DNA from: Chrysomallon squamiferum | Taxonomy: Eukaryota > Mollusca > Gastropoda > Neomphalida > Peltospiridae | NCBI GenBank assembly: GCA_012295275.1 | Contig: CM022670.1 | Span: 2,116,835 to 2,180,834, forward strand | Reading direction: 5' to 3' | Length of the DNA: 64,000 bases | Part shown: positions 1 through 11,700 of the stretch, one piece after another | Layout: the number at the start of each line of letters is the position of its first letter | How positions within the stretch are numbered: position 1 is the stretch's first letter | The notes under the pieces: generated by a model | What the model was told of the DNA's origin: nothing | The model's database searches: none | The model's input: only the letters and a program-made list of their open reading frames with translations | Made by a program: the position numbers and the translations under genes

Positions 1-779
1 GCTGGCCTGATTCTGCTTATGGTGTATCAAAAATTGGAGTCAGTGTGATGAGCTTCATTCAGCAGAGAACAATGATGAATGACCCAAGAGAGGATATTGT
101 CATCAATGCTGTGAGACTAAATTTGTATTTTGTATAATTTACCTCTACATTAAATAACAAATAAACTTTATTTTTTCTCTTTCTTTTTATTTTTTTAATA
201 TGGAAAAGTAGCAAATCTATTATTTTGAAAATGATACAACATTTCTGGTTTGTTTTTAATCAAATGTATGTTACATTAATACTTTATAATTTTCTTTCAG
301 TGCTGCCCAGGCTATGTAGCAACAGATATGAGCAGTTTTAAAGGCCCTAAAACAATTGATCAAGGTATATTGTTAAAAATTCACTTAAGTAAAATATTAC
401 CTAAAATTTTGAATTAAGTGAAAAAATATAAAATTATACCACAATATTTATATAATTCTTTTCTAAGTAAAGAATTTTTTTTTTTTTTTAACAATTTTTT
501 AGATATATATTTTGTTTCTTATATATATTTTTGTTATATATATATATATATATATATATAATCATAGCTATTTTACCAGTTTTATTTGTATTGGTACTAT
601 GACTGCAGCTTCTACAATTACTACTATTAAACCCACTACTTTTATAACTACACTGTGAATGCAACTACTTTTTTATTACAGGTGCAGACACTCCAGTTTA
701 CCTTGCACTGTTACCACCAAATACAACTTCTCCAAAAGGAAATTATGTAACTGAAAGAAAAATTGAACAGTGGGGATAA
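1..779 (+). CDS. CBR1: Carbonyl reductase copy A, 3' part (exons 6-8; 5' end outside window)
   Basis: This is the 3' end of an NADPH-dependent carbonyl reductase, a cytosolic SDR that reduces aldehydes, ketones and quinones. Exons are 1-110 (partial exon 6), 301-364 (exon 7) and 682-779 (exon 8), giving 89 residues plus a partial codon. Donors are GTGAGA and GTATAT; acceptors are TTTCAG and TTACAG. The catalytic YGVSK motif is visible (Tyr codon 18-20, Lys codon 30-32), followed by NACCPGYVATDM and the C-terminal PVYLALLPP and EQWG. The TAA stop is at 777-779. Compared with copy B it has Ser for Phe two residues before the catalytic Tyr and Ser for Thr after ATDM. Exons 1-5 must lie left of the window. 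An AATAAA at 855-860 is the likely polyA signal. Family assignment is secure; CBR1 versus CBR3-type orthology is not resolvable here. Confidence 0.9.
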
Positions 780-2254
780 GATCAATTATAAGAACTCTCA
801 AAAGTCTGGAATAATATTTATTAATAATTAAAACTACATCCCAGTTTTATTAGTAATAAATTCTTGTAGTTTAATCATGAAGAAAATATTCACATATATC
901 CAAAGATAAAATTATGAAGTTTAGTAGATCATAGTTATCTGATTATTTTATTTTATTTTTTTAAATTTGCCTTAATGGCAGTGAAACAAACAATAATGTA
1001 TGAGTCTATTTATAAAAATACCTAATCAGAAATGCTGTTTACGTTAGAAACAAGTGTATGTAATATGTAGTCAGTCTTTCATTTGTGAAATGATGGACAA
1101 TAAACACTGACAAAAATAAATATGGTAGATACAAAGTAATCAGATTCACATATTTCATTGCCGTGTTTTATTATTAGCAAAGATTTGTTATTGATACCAA
1201 AATAAAATAAAAGTCTACTTAGACTATTGTTTTATTACCAAATGTACACTTTCAAACAATATTACATTCATCATGTACATGTTACAGAAACAGCAGACCC
1301 ATTATAATGGATGCATGGCTTAAACAAAGAAAATAAGAATTAATAATTATTTTTACCTATTATTTCAGAGTTTTTGAACATAGTTATGTCTGTCAGATTA
1401 AAGTGATACAGACTTGTTATCTAAGGTAATCCAAAACAAAGACATTATTTCTTACATGAATTTATTTCTCATTATGGTTACACATCTTCAACACCATTTC
1501 TGGGTTTTTTCTTCTTTTTTTACATTATTTTTATAAAAACATTTAAAATAAAAAATATATATAAACTTCAGCTGTGTTTTTGTTTTATTGTACTAATTTT
1601 ATTTTTCTTAATAATCTTTGAGAGGATTAAAATATAATTTAATTATCTGGACATTGAAATATTAAATACAATTTAATTTTGTTTAAAAATGTATTAAAAT
1701 CATAATTGAGATCCACATAATAATAATTATGTTTAAGACTGGGTTACTCCTACCCATTTGTCAACAGGGGAGGATCTTGAGAAAACAAAGAAATCATGCA
1801 ATAATCAAAAGTCAATGATCATAATAATGTGAATAAGTAAAAGCCAAACCTTGTATTTTTAAATTGTGAAATTAAAATATTATGTTATTTAGTTATGAAA
1901 CGGATCAGAATCGTTTTTTAATTGTTTTTCTTAATTGTTTTTTGTTTGTTGTTGTTTTTTTTTTTTTTTTTTTTGTTCACTTTAATATAATGAAATTTTA
2001 ACGTCTTAACTTTTAACGTTTTAAAAGTTTGAAACTTATAACAAATATATAAGCTATCAACAGTCAAAAATAAATAAATAAATAAATAAATAATTAAATT
2101 AAAAAAAAAAAAATAATAATAATAAATGTATAAAATTTGATAGAGATAACAGACACATAACAAACATTTGATGATTTCATCAAAACGCAGGTTAACGTGT
2201 CTGCACAATTTTATACTGTCTCATATTTGATAGCCCACTTGGCTTTCTGTTTAG

Positions 2255-2299
<45 letters not shown>

Positions 2300-2619
2300 T
2301 GTGTAATTAATCATTAACTCACTACTTGATTACCAAACAACAACAAAATAAAAAAGCAAAACAAATCTCGTTTTCAAAAAGTTAATAAATGGATTAATAA
2401 ACATTATTATCATAATGCTAACGTAATTAATAGTTACTGCATGAAATCCTGACAACTAGGACACATCTTAATCAGCTGACATTGAATTGTGATACTAACG
2501 CGAGTAACTGATATCCAAACTTTCACATTAATCTCGGCTGCCTCTGCCTTTGAATTACCTACCGTGCATGCTTCGATTCAGGTCATCATTATTCAATTTT
2601 ATTAAGAGTAATTTGTGAC
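780..2619. other. Intergenic spacer between copies A and B
   Basis: The spacer has no open gene. It holds the copy A 3' UTR with AATAAA at 855-860, poly-T near 1957-1974, an (AAAT)n tract near 2069-2092 and an (ATT)n tract at about 2258-2296. The last 150 bp before the copy B ATG are less AT-rich and near-identical to the same interval before copy C, so the promoter is probably there, but I see no clear TATA box or initiator. Confidence 0.6.
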
Positions 2620-5600
2620 ATGTCAGATGCCAAAAAGGTGGCAGTGGTATGTAATTAAATATAATTCTTAATAAAACGTAAAATTTAAATAAGTCTCGTG
2701 GTTTAAAACACAAAAGTATTTGTTATAATATTTCATTATTTGAAATAGTTACGCTAAAAGTAATGGGAAGATGTAGCACACGCACACATAGACACACACA
2801 CATAAATAAATTTTATTGTTATTTTCAACTATTATTAAATAATAATTCATTTTGTACGCGACTGTTCTTTAAATCAGTAAGGAGAAAGCATTGATCAGGA
2901 CCTAAAGCGTAAGTCGATGAACGGATCAGAAATCACGTATTTAAAGTTTCATGTGATTAACAAATGACGAAAATAAAAGGAATAATTCAGAGTTTTTATA
3001 TTTGTTTATGCACGAAAAAAAAAAAAAAAAAGTATTTTGTTTAAAAACAAAAATATAAAAAAACAACATTTTACTTCCTTTTTCTTTTATTTCAAAAAAT
3101 AAATAATTCTGTAAAGTAATATTAAATAAATAATGATTATATTTAGGTGACTGGATCAAACAAGGGAATTGGATTTGCTATAGTTAGAGCTTTGTGTAAG
3201 AAATTTGATGGAGATGTTTTTCTAACTGGTAAGTGTCTGATTACTTTTTGTAAATATAAAAATAATCATCTCAGAAAAAAATAACTTTAGTTAGTATTAA
3301 TCCCTTTGGAACATTTTCTGTCTGTCAGTCTATTCTTTGCCAGTGATTTCATCAAATTATTTCTACAGAATAAACTGTTTTTAATGAGTTCTTATATGCT
3401 GGATTTTGATTATCATTATTATTATTATTATATATTTTTTCTCATAATTTTAATATAATTATTGCTACTATAATAGAAAATGTCAGGCATCATCATGTTG
3501 TATATGAAATACATATGGTTTATGTGTGTAGTAGCCATGGATCCTTTCAAAAATTATCATAATTTTCCAGAATAATTGTTTTTATAAATTTGAAAGTGTT
3601 TTCTGATGGATGGTGTTCTTCAGTGATGTTTGTACACTGCTAACAAGTGGAATTTTTGTACCATTGTGATTTCAGATGAAAGAGAAGTATGAAGCAGGTG
3701 TTTTTATTATGATCCCCAGATTTAACATGTTAGGTTACACTATTTTTTAATTACCAGTTTAAAATACTAATTGTTTTTGTTTAAAGCTCGTGATGAAGGT
3801 AGAGGTCAAGATGCTGTGTCTGAACTCAATAAAGAGGGGCTGTCTCCAAAGTTTCACCAGCTGGACATCACTGACCACAGCAGTATAGAAAAACTGAAAA
3901 ACTTTCTTCAGTCAACATACGGAGGTCTTGATGTTCTCGTCAACAATGCTGGCATTGCTTCCGAGGTATATGTTTGTTTTGTGTGTGTGTGAAAGAGATA
4001 GATAAAGTAGAATTTTCTGAATGTGAATGGTCCACACAAGGTTTATGCTTTGCTTTACTATTATTATTGTTTATATAGTACTATTGTACTAATTGTTTTT
4101 ATTATTACTATAATTTTAATAATTTTCATTACAGCAGTCAACAGCTCCATTTGGAGAACAAGCTGAAGTGAAAATGAAAACTAATTTCTTTGCCACTTTA
4201 GACAACTGTGAAACTTTGTTTCCTTTACTCCGACCACATGCCAGGTAGGCTTATACAAATTACTAATTATTCTTTAATAGACATTGTTATTTTTAAACAC
4301 ATTTATCAAATGGAGATAACTGTTATTTAAATTGTCTGCATAACATCAATCACAAAACAGCATGGGTACTTTTCTGTTGAAGGTGCATATAAAAGACTTG
4401 CAACTTATTTGTGAGAGTGACTCCCAAAATGGTAGTAGTTCTACTAGTTGATTTCCAAATTGTAGATATCACGTGTTTGACATATATTAGCTGTTAATGT
4501 AAAGTATATACTTATTTGTCATAAAAACTATCATTAATCAATAAGAAAAGTATGCAGGCTGAAATCTCAAGTATTACTTTTGGTATACCAATTCAATATA
4601 ACCAAAAATCACTGTGCAAATATGCCATTTTATACCATGCTTTGATGGAGTACTGTTGTGACTTAAACAGGATTCTGACACTGCTGGCCAATAGTTCAGC
4701 CTGTTGATCACTGATATTACATTAGGGTATCCTAATGAGTGCACACCTTTGAAAAATCTGCAAATAAAGCACATTTATATAATACAACTTGATAATTCAT
4801 GCCTATCACAAAATGACTGTCACAGAACAGTTGGTCAGGAATCCACCACTGACCATCATCAGAGCAGCCATCAACAAGTTACATCAACTTCGCAGGATCA
4901 GCATATCCAACCAGCTGTTGACCAGAACTGATTTCAGCAGTCATCATGGTTGTCCAGCAATTCCACATTTATGCTCAGATGGTCAGGAATATTATCAAAT
5001 CAAAGATAGAGAACTCCAGCATCTGGCCATGCTGACCTGCAAGGAAATCAGTCTTTACTGCATGCATTCATTGACATCAGATCCAGTTGACAAGGAATCA
5101 ATGTTCACAATACAACATGAGAATTGCTAGAGAGTTTATCAGAGGAAGCAAGAGGCACCAGGGATGTTGACAGATTTAGGGGAGACAATGTTATGGTATG
5201 GGAGATAACATTCACACATGATGTTCCAACAAGACAGTACTCAACTGCATGTTGCCCAAGAATGAACTGATGTCTGACCCTACAGTGAATGAGAAGGTTG
5301 CCCTGACTAACAGTGTCACCAGACATCAGTCCCATAGAGCACTTTCATATGAACTTCTAAATGACGTGGTTATCAATTGCATAATTTCTGGCATGAATCA
5401 TGTCTGGGTTATCAAATAAATGACCATTAACTGATGAACAATTTCAAAACAAGCATCTTGATAAATATTTTATAATTTATTTCAGAGTAGTGAATGTTTC
5501 CAGTCTCCGTTCACAGATGGCTGTTAAGAAATGTTCACCGGAACTACAAGCCAAGCTCAAAGATCCAGCAATTACCATGGAAACACTGAAAAAACTTATG

Positions 5601-6941
5601 CAAGATTTTGTAGAGTAAGTATTTGTTTTAAAATCTCTCAAAACTGTTTAACAGCCTTAGCTGCAAGTAAAGTATAATAGTAATAAAGAAATGCATGGAG
5701 ACTGCCACTTTTCCACTGTTTAGTGATAGCATGTAAAACTCTGGTAGACTGAATCAGTCAGATCATTTGTTCAAGCAGCTGTATTAATTAATATGTTAAT
5801 TTTTCATGCACTCACTGGACACATGAATTGACATACTGACTCTGATTAAACGAGTAAATATGAATAAATTAATAAATAAATCATGACACAGCTGAAATGT
5901 GTGTTAATGTCATTTTGTATTTTTTTAATTGTTATTTATATATTTTTATATTTTAATTTTATTTGGTTTTTTGTTGTTTTTTTTTTTTTTTTTTTTTTTT
6001 CAGTGCTTCAAAGTCAGGTACCCACAAAGAAAAAGGCTGGCCTGATTTTGCTTATGGTGTATCAAAAATTGGAGTCAGTGTGATGAGCTTCATTCAGCAG
6101 AGAACAATGATGAATGACCCAAGAGAGGATATTGTCATCAATGCTGTGAGACTAAATTTGTATTTTGTATAATTTACCTCTACATTAAATAACAAATAAA
6201 CTTAATAATTTCTTTCTTTTTATTTTTTTAATATGGAATAGTAGCAAATATATTATTTCGAAAATGAAACAACAATTCTGGTTTGTTTTTAATGAAATGT
6301 ATGTTACATTAATACTTTATAATTTTCTTTCAGTGCTGCCCAGGCTATGTAGCAACAGATATGACCAGTTTTAAAGGCCCTAAAACAATTGATCAAGGTA
6401 TATTTTTAAAAAATATAACCCAAAATTTTAAACTAAGTGATGAAATATAAAATTATACCATAATGTTTATATAATTCTTTTCTAAGTATAGATATTTCTT
6501 TTTTTAACATTTTTTTTTTATTTTATCTTATTTTTTTTTCTTATTTATATATATTTATATTTTTTTAATAAAAGAACATTCACTGTATTTACTACTTTTG
6601 TCATTTCCCTTTATCACTTATTTTGACTCCAGCAATTATCTTGCTATTATTACAATATCAACTACTACTACAACTATTACCATCCCAGCCAGTTACTTTT
6701 CCTGCAACCGTAGCTATTTTACCAGTTTTATTTGTATTGGTACTATGACTGCAGCTTCTACAATTACTACTATTAAACCCACTACTTTTACAACTACTGC
6801 CACTGTGAATGCAACCACTTTTTTATTACAGGTGCAGACACTCCAGTTTACCTTGCACTGTTACCACCAAATACAACTTCTCCAAAAGGAAATTATGTAA
6901 CTGAAAGAAAAATTGAACAGTGGGGAGAAGATCAATTATAA
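2620..6941 (+). CDS. CBR1: Carbonyl reductase copy B, complete eight-exon gene, 280 aa
   Basis: This is an NADPH-dependent carbonyl reductase (SDR family). Coding exons are 2620-2646, 3147-3228, 3787-3965, 4135-4244, 5486-5614, 6004-6145, 6334-6397 and 6832-6941, total 843 nt. All introns are GT-AG and phases match copy C. The start MSDAKKVAV runs into the cofactor motif TGSNKGIG (about residues 11-18). Then follow the NADP-preferring ARDEGRG (about 37-43), NNAG, KTNFF (catalytic Asn about 113), VVNVSS (Ser about 139), YGVSK (Tyr about 193, Lys about 197) and CCPG. The reading frame is intact, so the enzyme is probably active. Oddities: exon 4 lacks a Val codon present in copy C and begins at a tandem AG-CAG acceptor; the C-terminus runs four residues (EDQL) past the WG end of copies A and C; intron 4 (1.24 kb) holds a SINE and a Tc1 fossil. 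AATAAA lies at 6967-6972. Confidence 0.95.
4375..4445 (+). mobile_element. SINE fragment in copy B intron 4
   Basis: The stretch containing GGTGCATATAAAAGAC, TTGCAACT and GAGTGACTCCC matches the central-to-3' part of the molluscan-type SINE core as remembered (GGTGCATATAAAAGATCC, TTGCTGCT, GAGTAGCCC). It is on the same strand as the gene. The intron 4 of copy C has no matching segment. Confidence 0.6.
4785..5420 (+). mobile_element. Decayed Tc1/mariner-like transposase fossil in copy B intron 4
   Basis: Broken reading frames on the + strand carry landmarks of a Tc1-type DDE transposase: DVDRFRGDNVMVWEIT (codons from 5163, like VDRFGGGSVMVWGGI), MFQQDSTQLHVA (from 5221, like the FQQDNAPPH block with the second catalytic Asp) and PDISPIEH (5319-5342, like SPDLSPIEH with the third catalytic residue Glu). 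The first two lie in different frames and the third in another again, so at least two frameshifts have occurred and the element is dead. An upstream stretch (about 4804-4935) resembles the helix-turn-helix part. The shorter intron 4 of copy C (374 bp versus 1,241 bp) lacks it. Terminal repeats were not identified. Confidence 0.8.
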
Positions 6942-8761
6942 GAACTGTGATCCCAGTTTTATTAGTAATAAATTCTTCAAGTTTAATCATCAAAGAAAAT
7001 ATTTACATATATCCAAGGATAAAAATATGAAGTTACTGATGCCAGTTTAGTAGATCATAGTTATCTGATTTTTTTATTTGATTTTTTTAAATTTGCCATA
7101 ATGGCAGTGAAACAAACAATAATGTATGAGTCTATTTATAAAAATATCTACTCAGAAAGGCTGATTACATTAGAAACAAGTGTATGCAATATGTAGTCAG
7201 TCTTTCATTTGTGAAATGATGGACAATAAACACTGACAAAAATAAATATGGTAGATACAAAGTAATCAGATTCACATATTTCATTGCCATGTTTTATTAT
7301 TAGCAAAGATTTGATATTGATACCAAAATAAAATAAAAGTCTACTTAGACTATTGTTTTATTACCAAATGTACACTTTCAAACAATATTACATTCATTAT
7401 GTATATGTTACAGAAATAGCAGACCCAGTATAATGGATGCATGGCTTAAACAAAGAAAATAAGAATAATAATTATTTTTACCTATTATTTCAGCGTTTTT
7501 GAACATAGTTATGTCTGTCAGATTAAAGTGATACAGACTTGTTATCTAAGGTAATCCAAGACAAAGACATTATTTCTTACATGAATTTATTTTTCGTTAT
7601 GGTTACACGTCTTCAATACCATTCCTGGGGGGGGTTATTTTTTTTTTTTTCATTATTTTTATAAAAACATTTAAAATATATATATATATATACTTTAGCT
7701 GTGTTTTTGTTTTATTGTACTAATTTTATTTTTCTTAATAATCTTTGAGAGGATTAAAATATAATTTAATTATCTGGACACTGAAATATTAAATAAAATT
7801 TAATTTTATTAAAATCATAATTGAGATCCACATAATAGTAATTATGTTTAAGACTGGGTTACTTCTACCCATTTGTGAACAGGGGAGGATCTTGAGAGAA
7901 ATAAGAAATCATGCAATAATCAGAAGTCAATGATCATAACGTGAATAAGTAAAAGCCAAACCTTGTATTTTTAAATTGTGAAATTAAAATATGTTATTTA
8001 GTTATCAAACAGATCAGAATCGTTTTTTAATTGTTTTTCTTATTTTTATTATTTTTATTTTTATTTTTTTATTTTATTATTATTTTTTTTACACTTTAGT
8101 ATAATGAAATTTTAACATGTTAACTCGGAAATTGCCCAGAGTTTAAAAAAGTTTGAAACTTATAACAAACATGTAAGCTATCAACAACCAGAACGAAAAA
8201 TAATAAAATAATTAATTAAATTTAAAAAATAAATAAATAAAATGTATAAAATCTGATATAAATAATAGACACATAACAAACATTTGCTTGATGATTTCAT
8301 CAAAACGCAAATTAACATGTCAGCACATATTTTTCCAGTCTCACGTTTGATAGCCTTCTTGGCTTTCTGTTTATATTATTATTATTATTATTAAATTAAT
8401 TGTGTAATTAACCATTAACTCATTTCTTGATTGCCATGGTCGCGTGGGGTGAAGAAAACAACAACAAACAAAGGAAAAAACAAAAACAAAATAAAAAAGT
8501 AAAACAAATCTCGTTTTCAAAAAGTTTCAAAAGTGTTAATAAATGGATTAATATAACATTATTATCATAATGTTAACATAATTAATAGTTACTGCATGAA
8601 ATCCTGACAACTAGGAAAAATCTTAATCAGCTTGCATTGAATTTTGATCCTAACGGGTCTCCATACTTTCACATTAATCTCGGTTGCCTCTGCCTTTGGA
8701 TTACCGTGCATGCTTCGATTCAGGTCATCATTATTAAATTTTATTAAGAGTAATTTGTGAC
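6942..8761. other. Intergenic spacer between copies B and C
   Basis: This is the paralogous copy of the A-B spacer. It has a polyA signal AATAAA at 6967-6972, a G run near 7627-7634, poly-T tracts and an ATT tract near 8376-8393. The interval just upstream of the copy C ATG repeats the putative promoter seen before copy B. No independent gene is visible. Confidence 0.6.
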
Positions 8762-11700
8762 ATGTCAGATGCCAAAAAGGTGGCAGTGGTATGTAATTAA
8801 ATATAATTCTTAATAAAACGTAAAATTTAAATAAGTCTCGTGGTTTAAAACACAAAAGTATTTGTTATAATATTTGAAATAGTTACGCTAAAAGTAATGG
8901 GAAGATGTAGCAAATACACACACACGCACACACATGAAGTTATTTTATTGTTGTTTTTTCAACTGTTATTAAATAATAATTCATTTTGTAAGCGACTGTT
9001 CTTAAAAACCGTAAGGAGAAAGCATTGATCAGGACCTAAAGCGAAAGTCGATGAACGGATCAGAAATCACGTATTTAAAGTTTCATGTGATTAACAAATG
9101 ACGAAAATAAAAGGAATAATTCAGTTTTTATATTTGTTTATTCACGAAAAAAAAAATAAAAGTATTTTTGTTTAAAAACAAAAATATAAAAAACAACATT
9201 TTACTTCCTTTTTCTTTTATTTCAAAAAATATATAATGATTCTGTAAAGTAATCTTAAATAAATAATGATTACTTATTTAGGTGACTGGATCAAACAAGG
9301 GAATTGGATTTGCTATAGTTAGAGCTTTGTGTAAGAAATTTGAAGGAGATGTTTTTCTAACTGGTAAGTGTCTGATTAATTTTTGTAAATATAAAAATAA
9401 TCATCTCAGAAAAAAAATAACTTTAGTTAGTATTAATCCCTTCAGAACATTTTCTGTCTGTCAGTCTATTCTTTGCCAGTTATTTCATCAAATTATTTCT
9501 ATTGAATAAACTGTTTTTAATGTGCTCTTATATGCTGGATTTTGATTATCATTATTATTATTATTATTATATATTTTTTCTCATAATTTTAATATAATTA
9601 TTACTACTATAATAGAAAATGTCAGGTGTCATGTTGTATATGAAATATATACGGTTTATGTGTGTAGTAGCCATGGATCCTTTAAAAAAATTATCATTAT
9701 TTTCCAGAGTAAATTTTGTTATAAATTTGAAAGTGTTTTCTGATGGATGGTGTTCTTTAGTGATGGTTGTACACTGCTATCAAGTGGAATTTTTGTACCA
9801 TTGTGATTTCAGCTGAGAGGCAAATATGAAGCAGGTATTTTTTTATTATAATCTACAGATTTAACATGTTAGATTAGGCTATTTCTTAATTACCAATTTA
9901 AATTTTTGTTTTTTTTGTTTAAAGCTCGTGATGAAGGTAGAGGTCAAGATGCTGTGTCTGAACTCAGTAAAGAGGGGCTGTCTCCAAAGTTTCACCAGTT
10001 GGACATTACTGACCACAGCAGTACAGAAAAACTGAAAAACTTTCTTCAGTCATCATACGGAGGTATTGATGTTCTCGTCAATAATGCTGCCATTGCTTAC
10101 AAGGTATATGTTGTTTTGTGTGTGTCTATGTGTCTGTGTGTGAGAGAGATAAAGATTATGAATATGAGAAAAATAAAGGGATAGACAGTGGTTCTCAACC
10201 TTTTTGGCCAATGGCACACCTTGGAACACATGCAAAAATAGCAGCACATAATGAAAATTGTAATAAAATTGCTAAAGCTGTGTCACATAACATGGGATAC
10301 TCCTCTTGAACTGAAATCCAAAATGAATCAATGGGCACAGTTAAATGTTTTAATTTTAACCCTTGGTCACTAGAAAGCGTGGCCAATTCTTCTTCTTCCT
10401 GTAACTCAAGTTCAAAGTTGAAAGAATGATTTATGAAAGGATCTCCAATTCAATCATACTTTTCTGTCTTTAATGACAGAAAGTAATTGTTGATGGTTTC
10501 ATCCAGGGCTGTTAGATGAGTAAATACAATAGGGATCATTTCTCAAATGCAGGTAGAACGCAATAAAGGAAACATATCAAGATTGACAGTGATTGCTCTT
10601 TTTTTTCCAAATCACTATTTTCTTTTTGAGGGCAACTAACTTGTCTGTTGAAGTGAGAATATTTTCGTTTTTACCTTGCATACTATCTTTGTTATTTTTT
10701 ATTTATTTATCTATATACAATTAATGTAATAATTGATATTACTATCTGTACCCATTTCAGGTGCAGTCCACAGCTCCATTTGGAGAACAAGCTGAAGTGA
10801 CAATGAAAACTAATTTCTTTGCCACTTTAGACAACTGTGAAACTTTATTTCCTTTGCTCCAACCACATGCCAGGTAGGCTTAGAGAAAGTACTAGTTATA
10901 CTTTAATAGACATTGGTATTTTTAAACATATTTATCAAATCATAAATAAATGAATTATTATTTAAATTGTCTGTGTAAAAATCTTTGCATGCGAAATGTC
11001 AGGTAACACAATCAGTGGTCCACTGTAGTCTATCCAATAAGCTACTGACCATAACATACACTGACCAAAAGCCTTAGGACATTTTTCAGTCCATGTAAAT
11101 TGTATATAAAATATCCTTACAGGTAATTTTGTCTGGTAAAATTATTTGCACAAGTAATATCAGGTGACATAATCTAACTGGTCATTACCATCATAAAATA
11201 TGTATTAAAAGAAAATTATTTTCTTACTATTTATAATTCTGTTTCAGAGTAGTGAATGTTTCCAGTCTTGCTTCATTCATGTCTTTGAAGAAATGTTCAC
11301 CAGAACTGCAAACTAAACTCAAAGATCCAGCAATTACAATGGAAACACTGAAAAAACTTATGCAAGATTTTGTAGAGTAAGTATTTAAGTTGTTTTTTTC
11401 TTTTGGTTTTTGGGTGATTTTTTTTTTTATATCTTATCATTTTTTAAATTACTTTTTTATTTTCCAGTGCTGCAAAGTCAGGTACCCACAAAGAAAAAGG
11501 CTGGCCTGATTGGGCTTATGGTGTATCAAAAATTGGAGTCAGTGTGATGAGCTTCATTCAGCAGAGAACAATGATGAATGACCCAAGAGAGGATATTGTC
11601 ATCAATGCTGTGAGATTAAACACTTATCTTTTATAATCTACCCATACATTAAAGTAATAAATAAATTTAGACTTTTCTTTCTTTCTGTTGTATAACACAG

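Larger units (their letters stand above)
1..10180 (+). repeat. Tandem duplication array, period about 6.0-6.1 kb
   Basis: Base 1 aligns with 6036, the copy A stop region with 6926, the copy B start (2620) with the copy C start (8762), and exon 2 (3147) with 9282. The offset is therefore 6,035-6,142 bp. The repeated segment covers the 3' half of one gene, the intergenic DNA and the 5' half of the next. Close similarity persists into exon 3 and the first bases of intron 3 of copy C (to about 10,180). Differences include about 50 bp missing after the copy B stop and different poly-T, (TA)n and ATT-tract lengths. Confidence 0.9.

Noticed and set aside
4704-5130. ORFs of 75 and 113 codons in copy B intron 4 as independent genes
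   Set aside because: They are pieces of a frameshifted Tc1-like transposase, not a separate gene.
6598-6900. 100-codon Thr/Ile-rich ORF over copy B intron 7
   Set aside because: ACT/ATT-rich intron sequence reading into exon 8 in the wrong frame. The splice acceptor at 6831 and the paralogues define exon 8.
8431-8450. X-box-like GCCATGGTCGCG in the B-C spacer
   Set aside because: It fails the consensus at the AAC end and the leading GT, so it is not supported.
10195-10386. 63-codon - strand ORF in copy C intron 3 as a functional gene
   Set aside because: It holds only the end of a hAT transposase, with a stop upstream and truncation next to the terminus.
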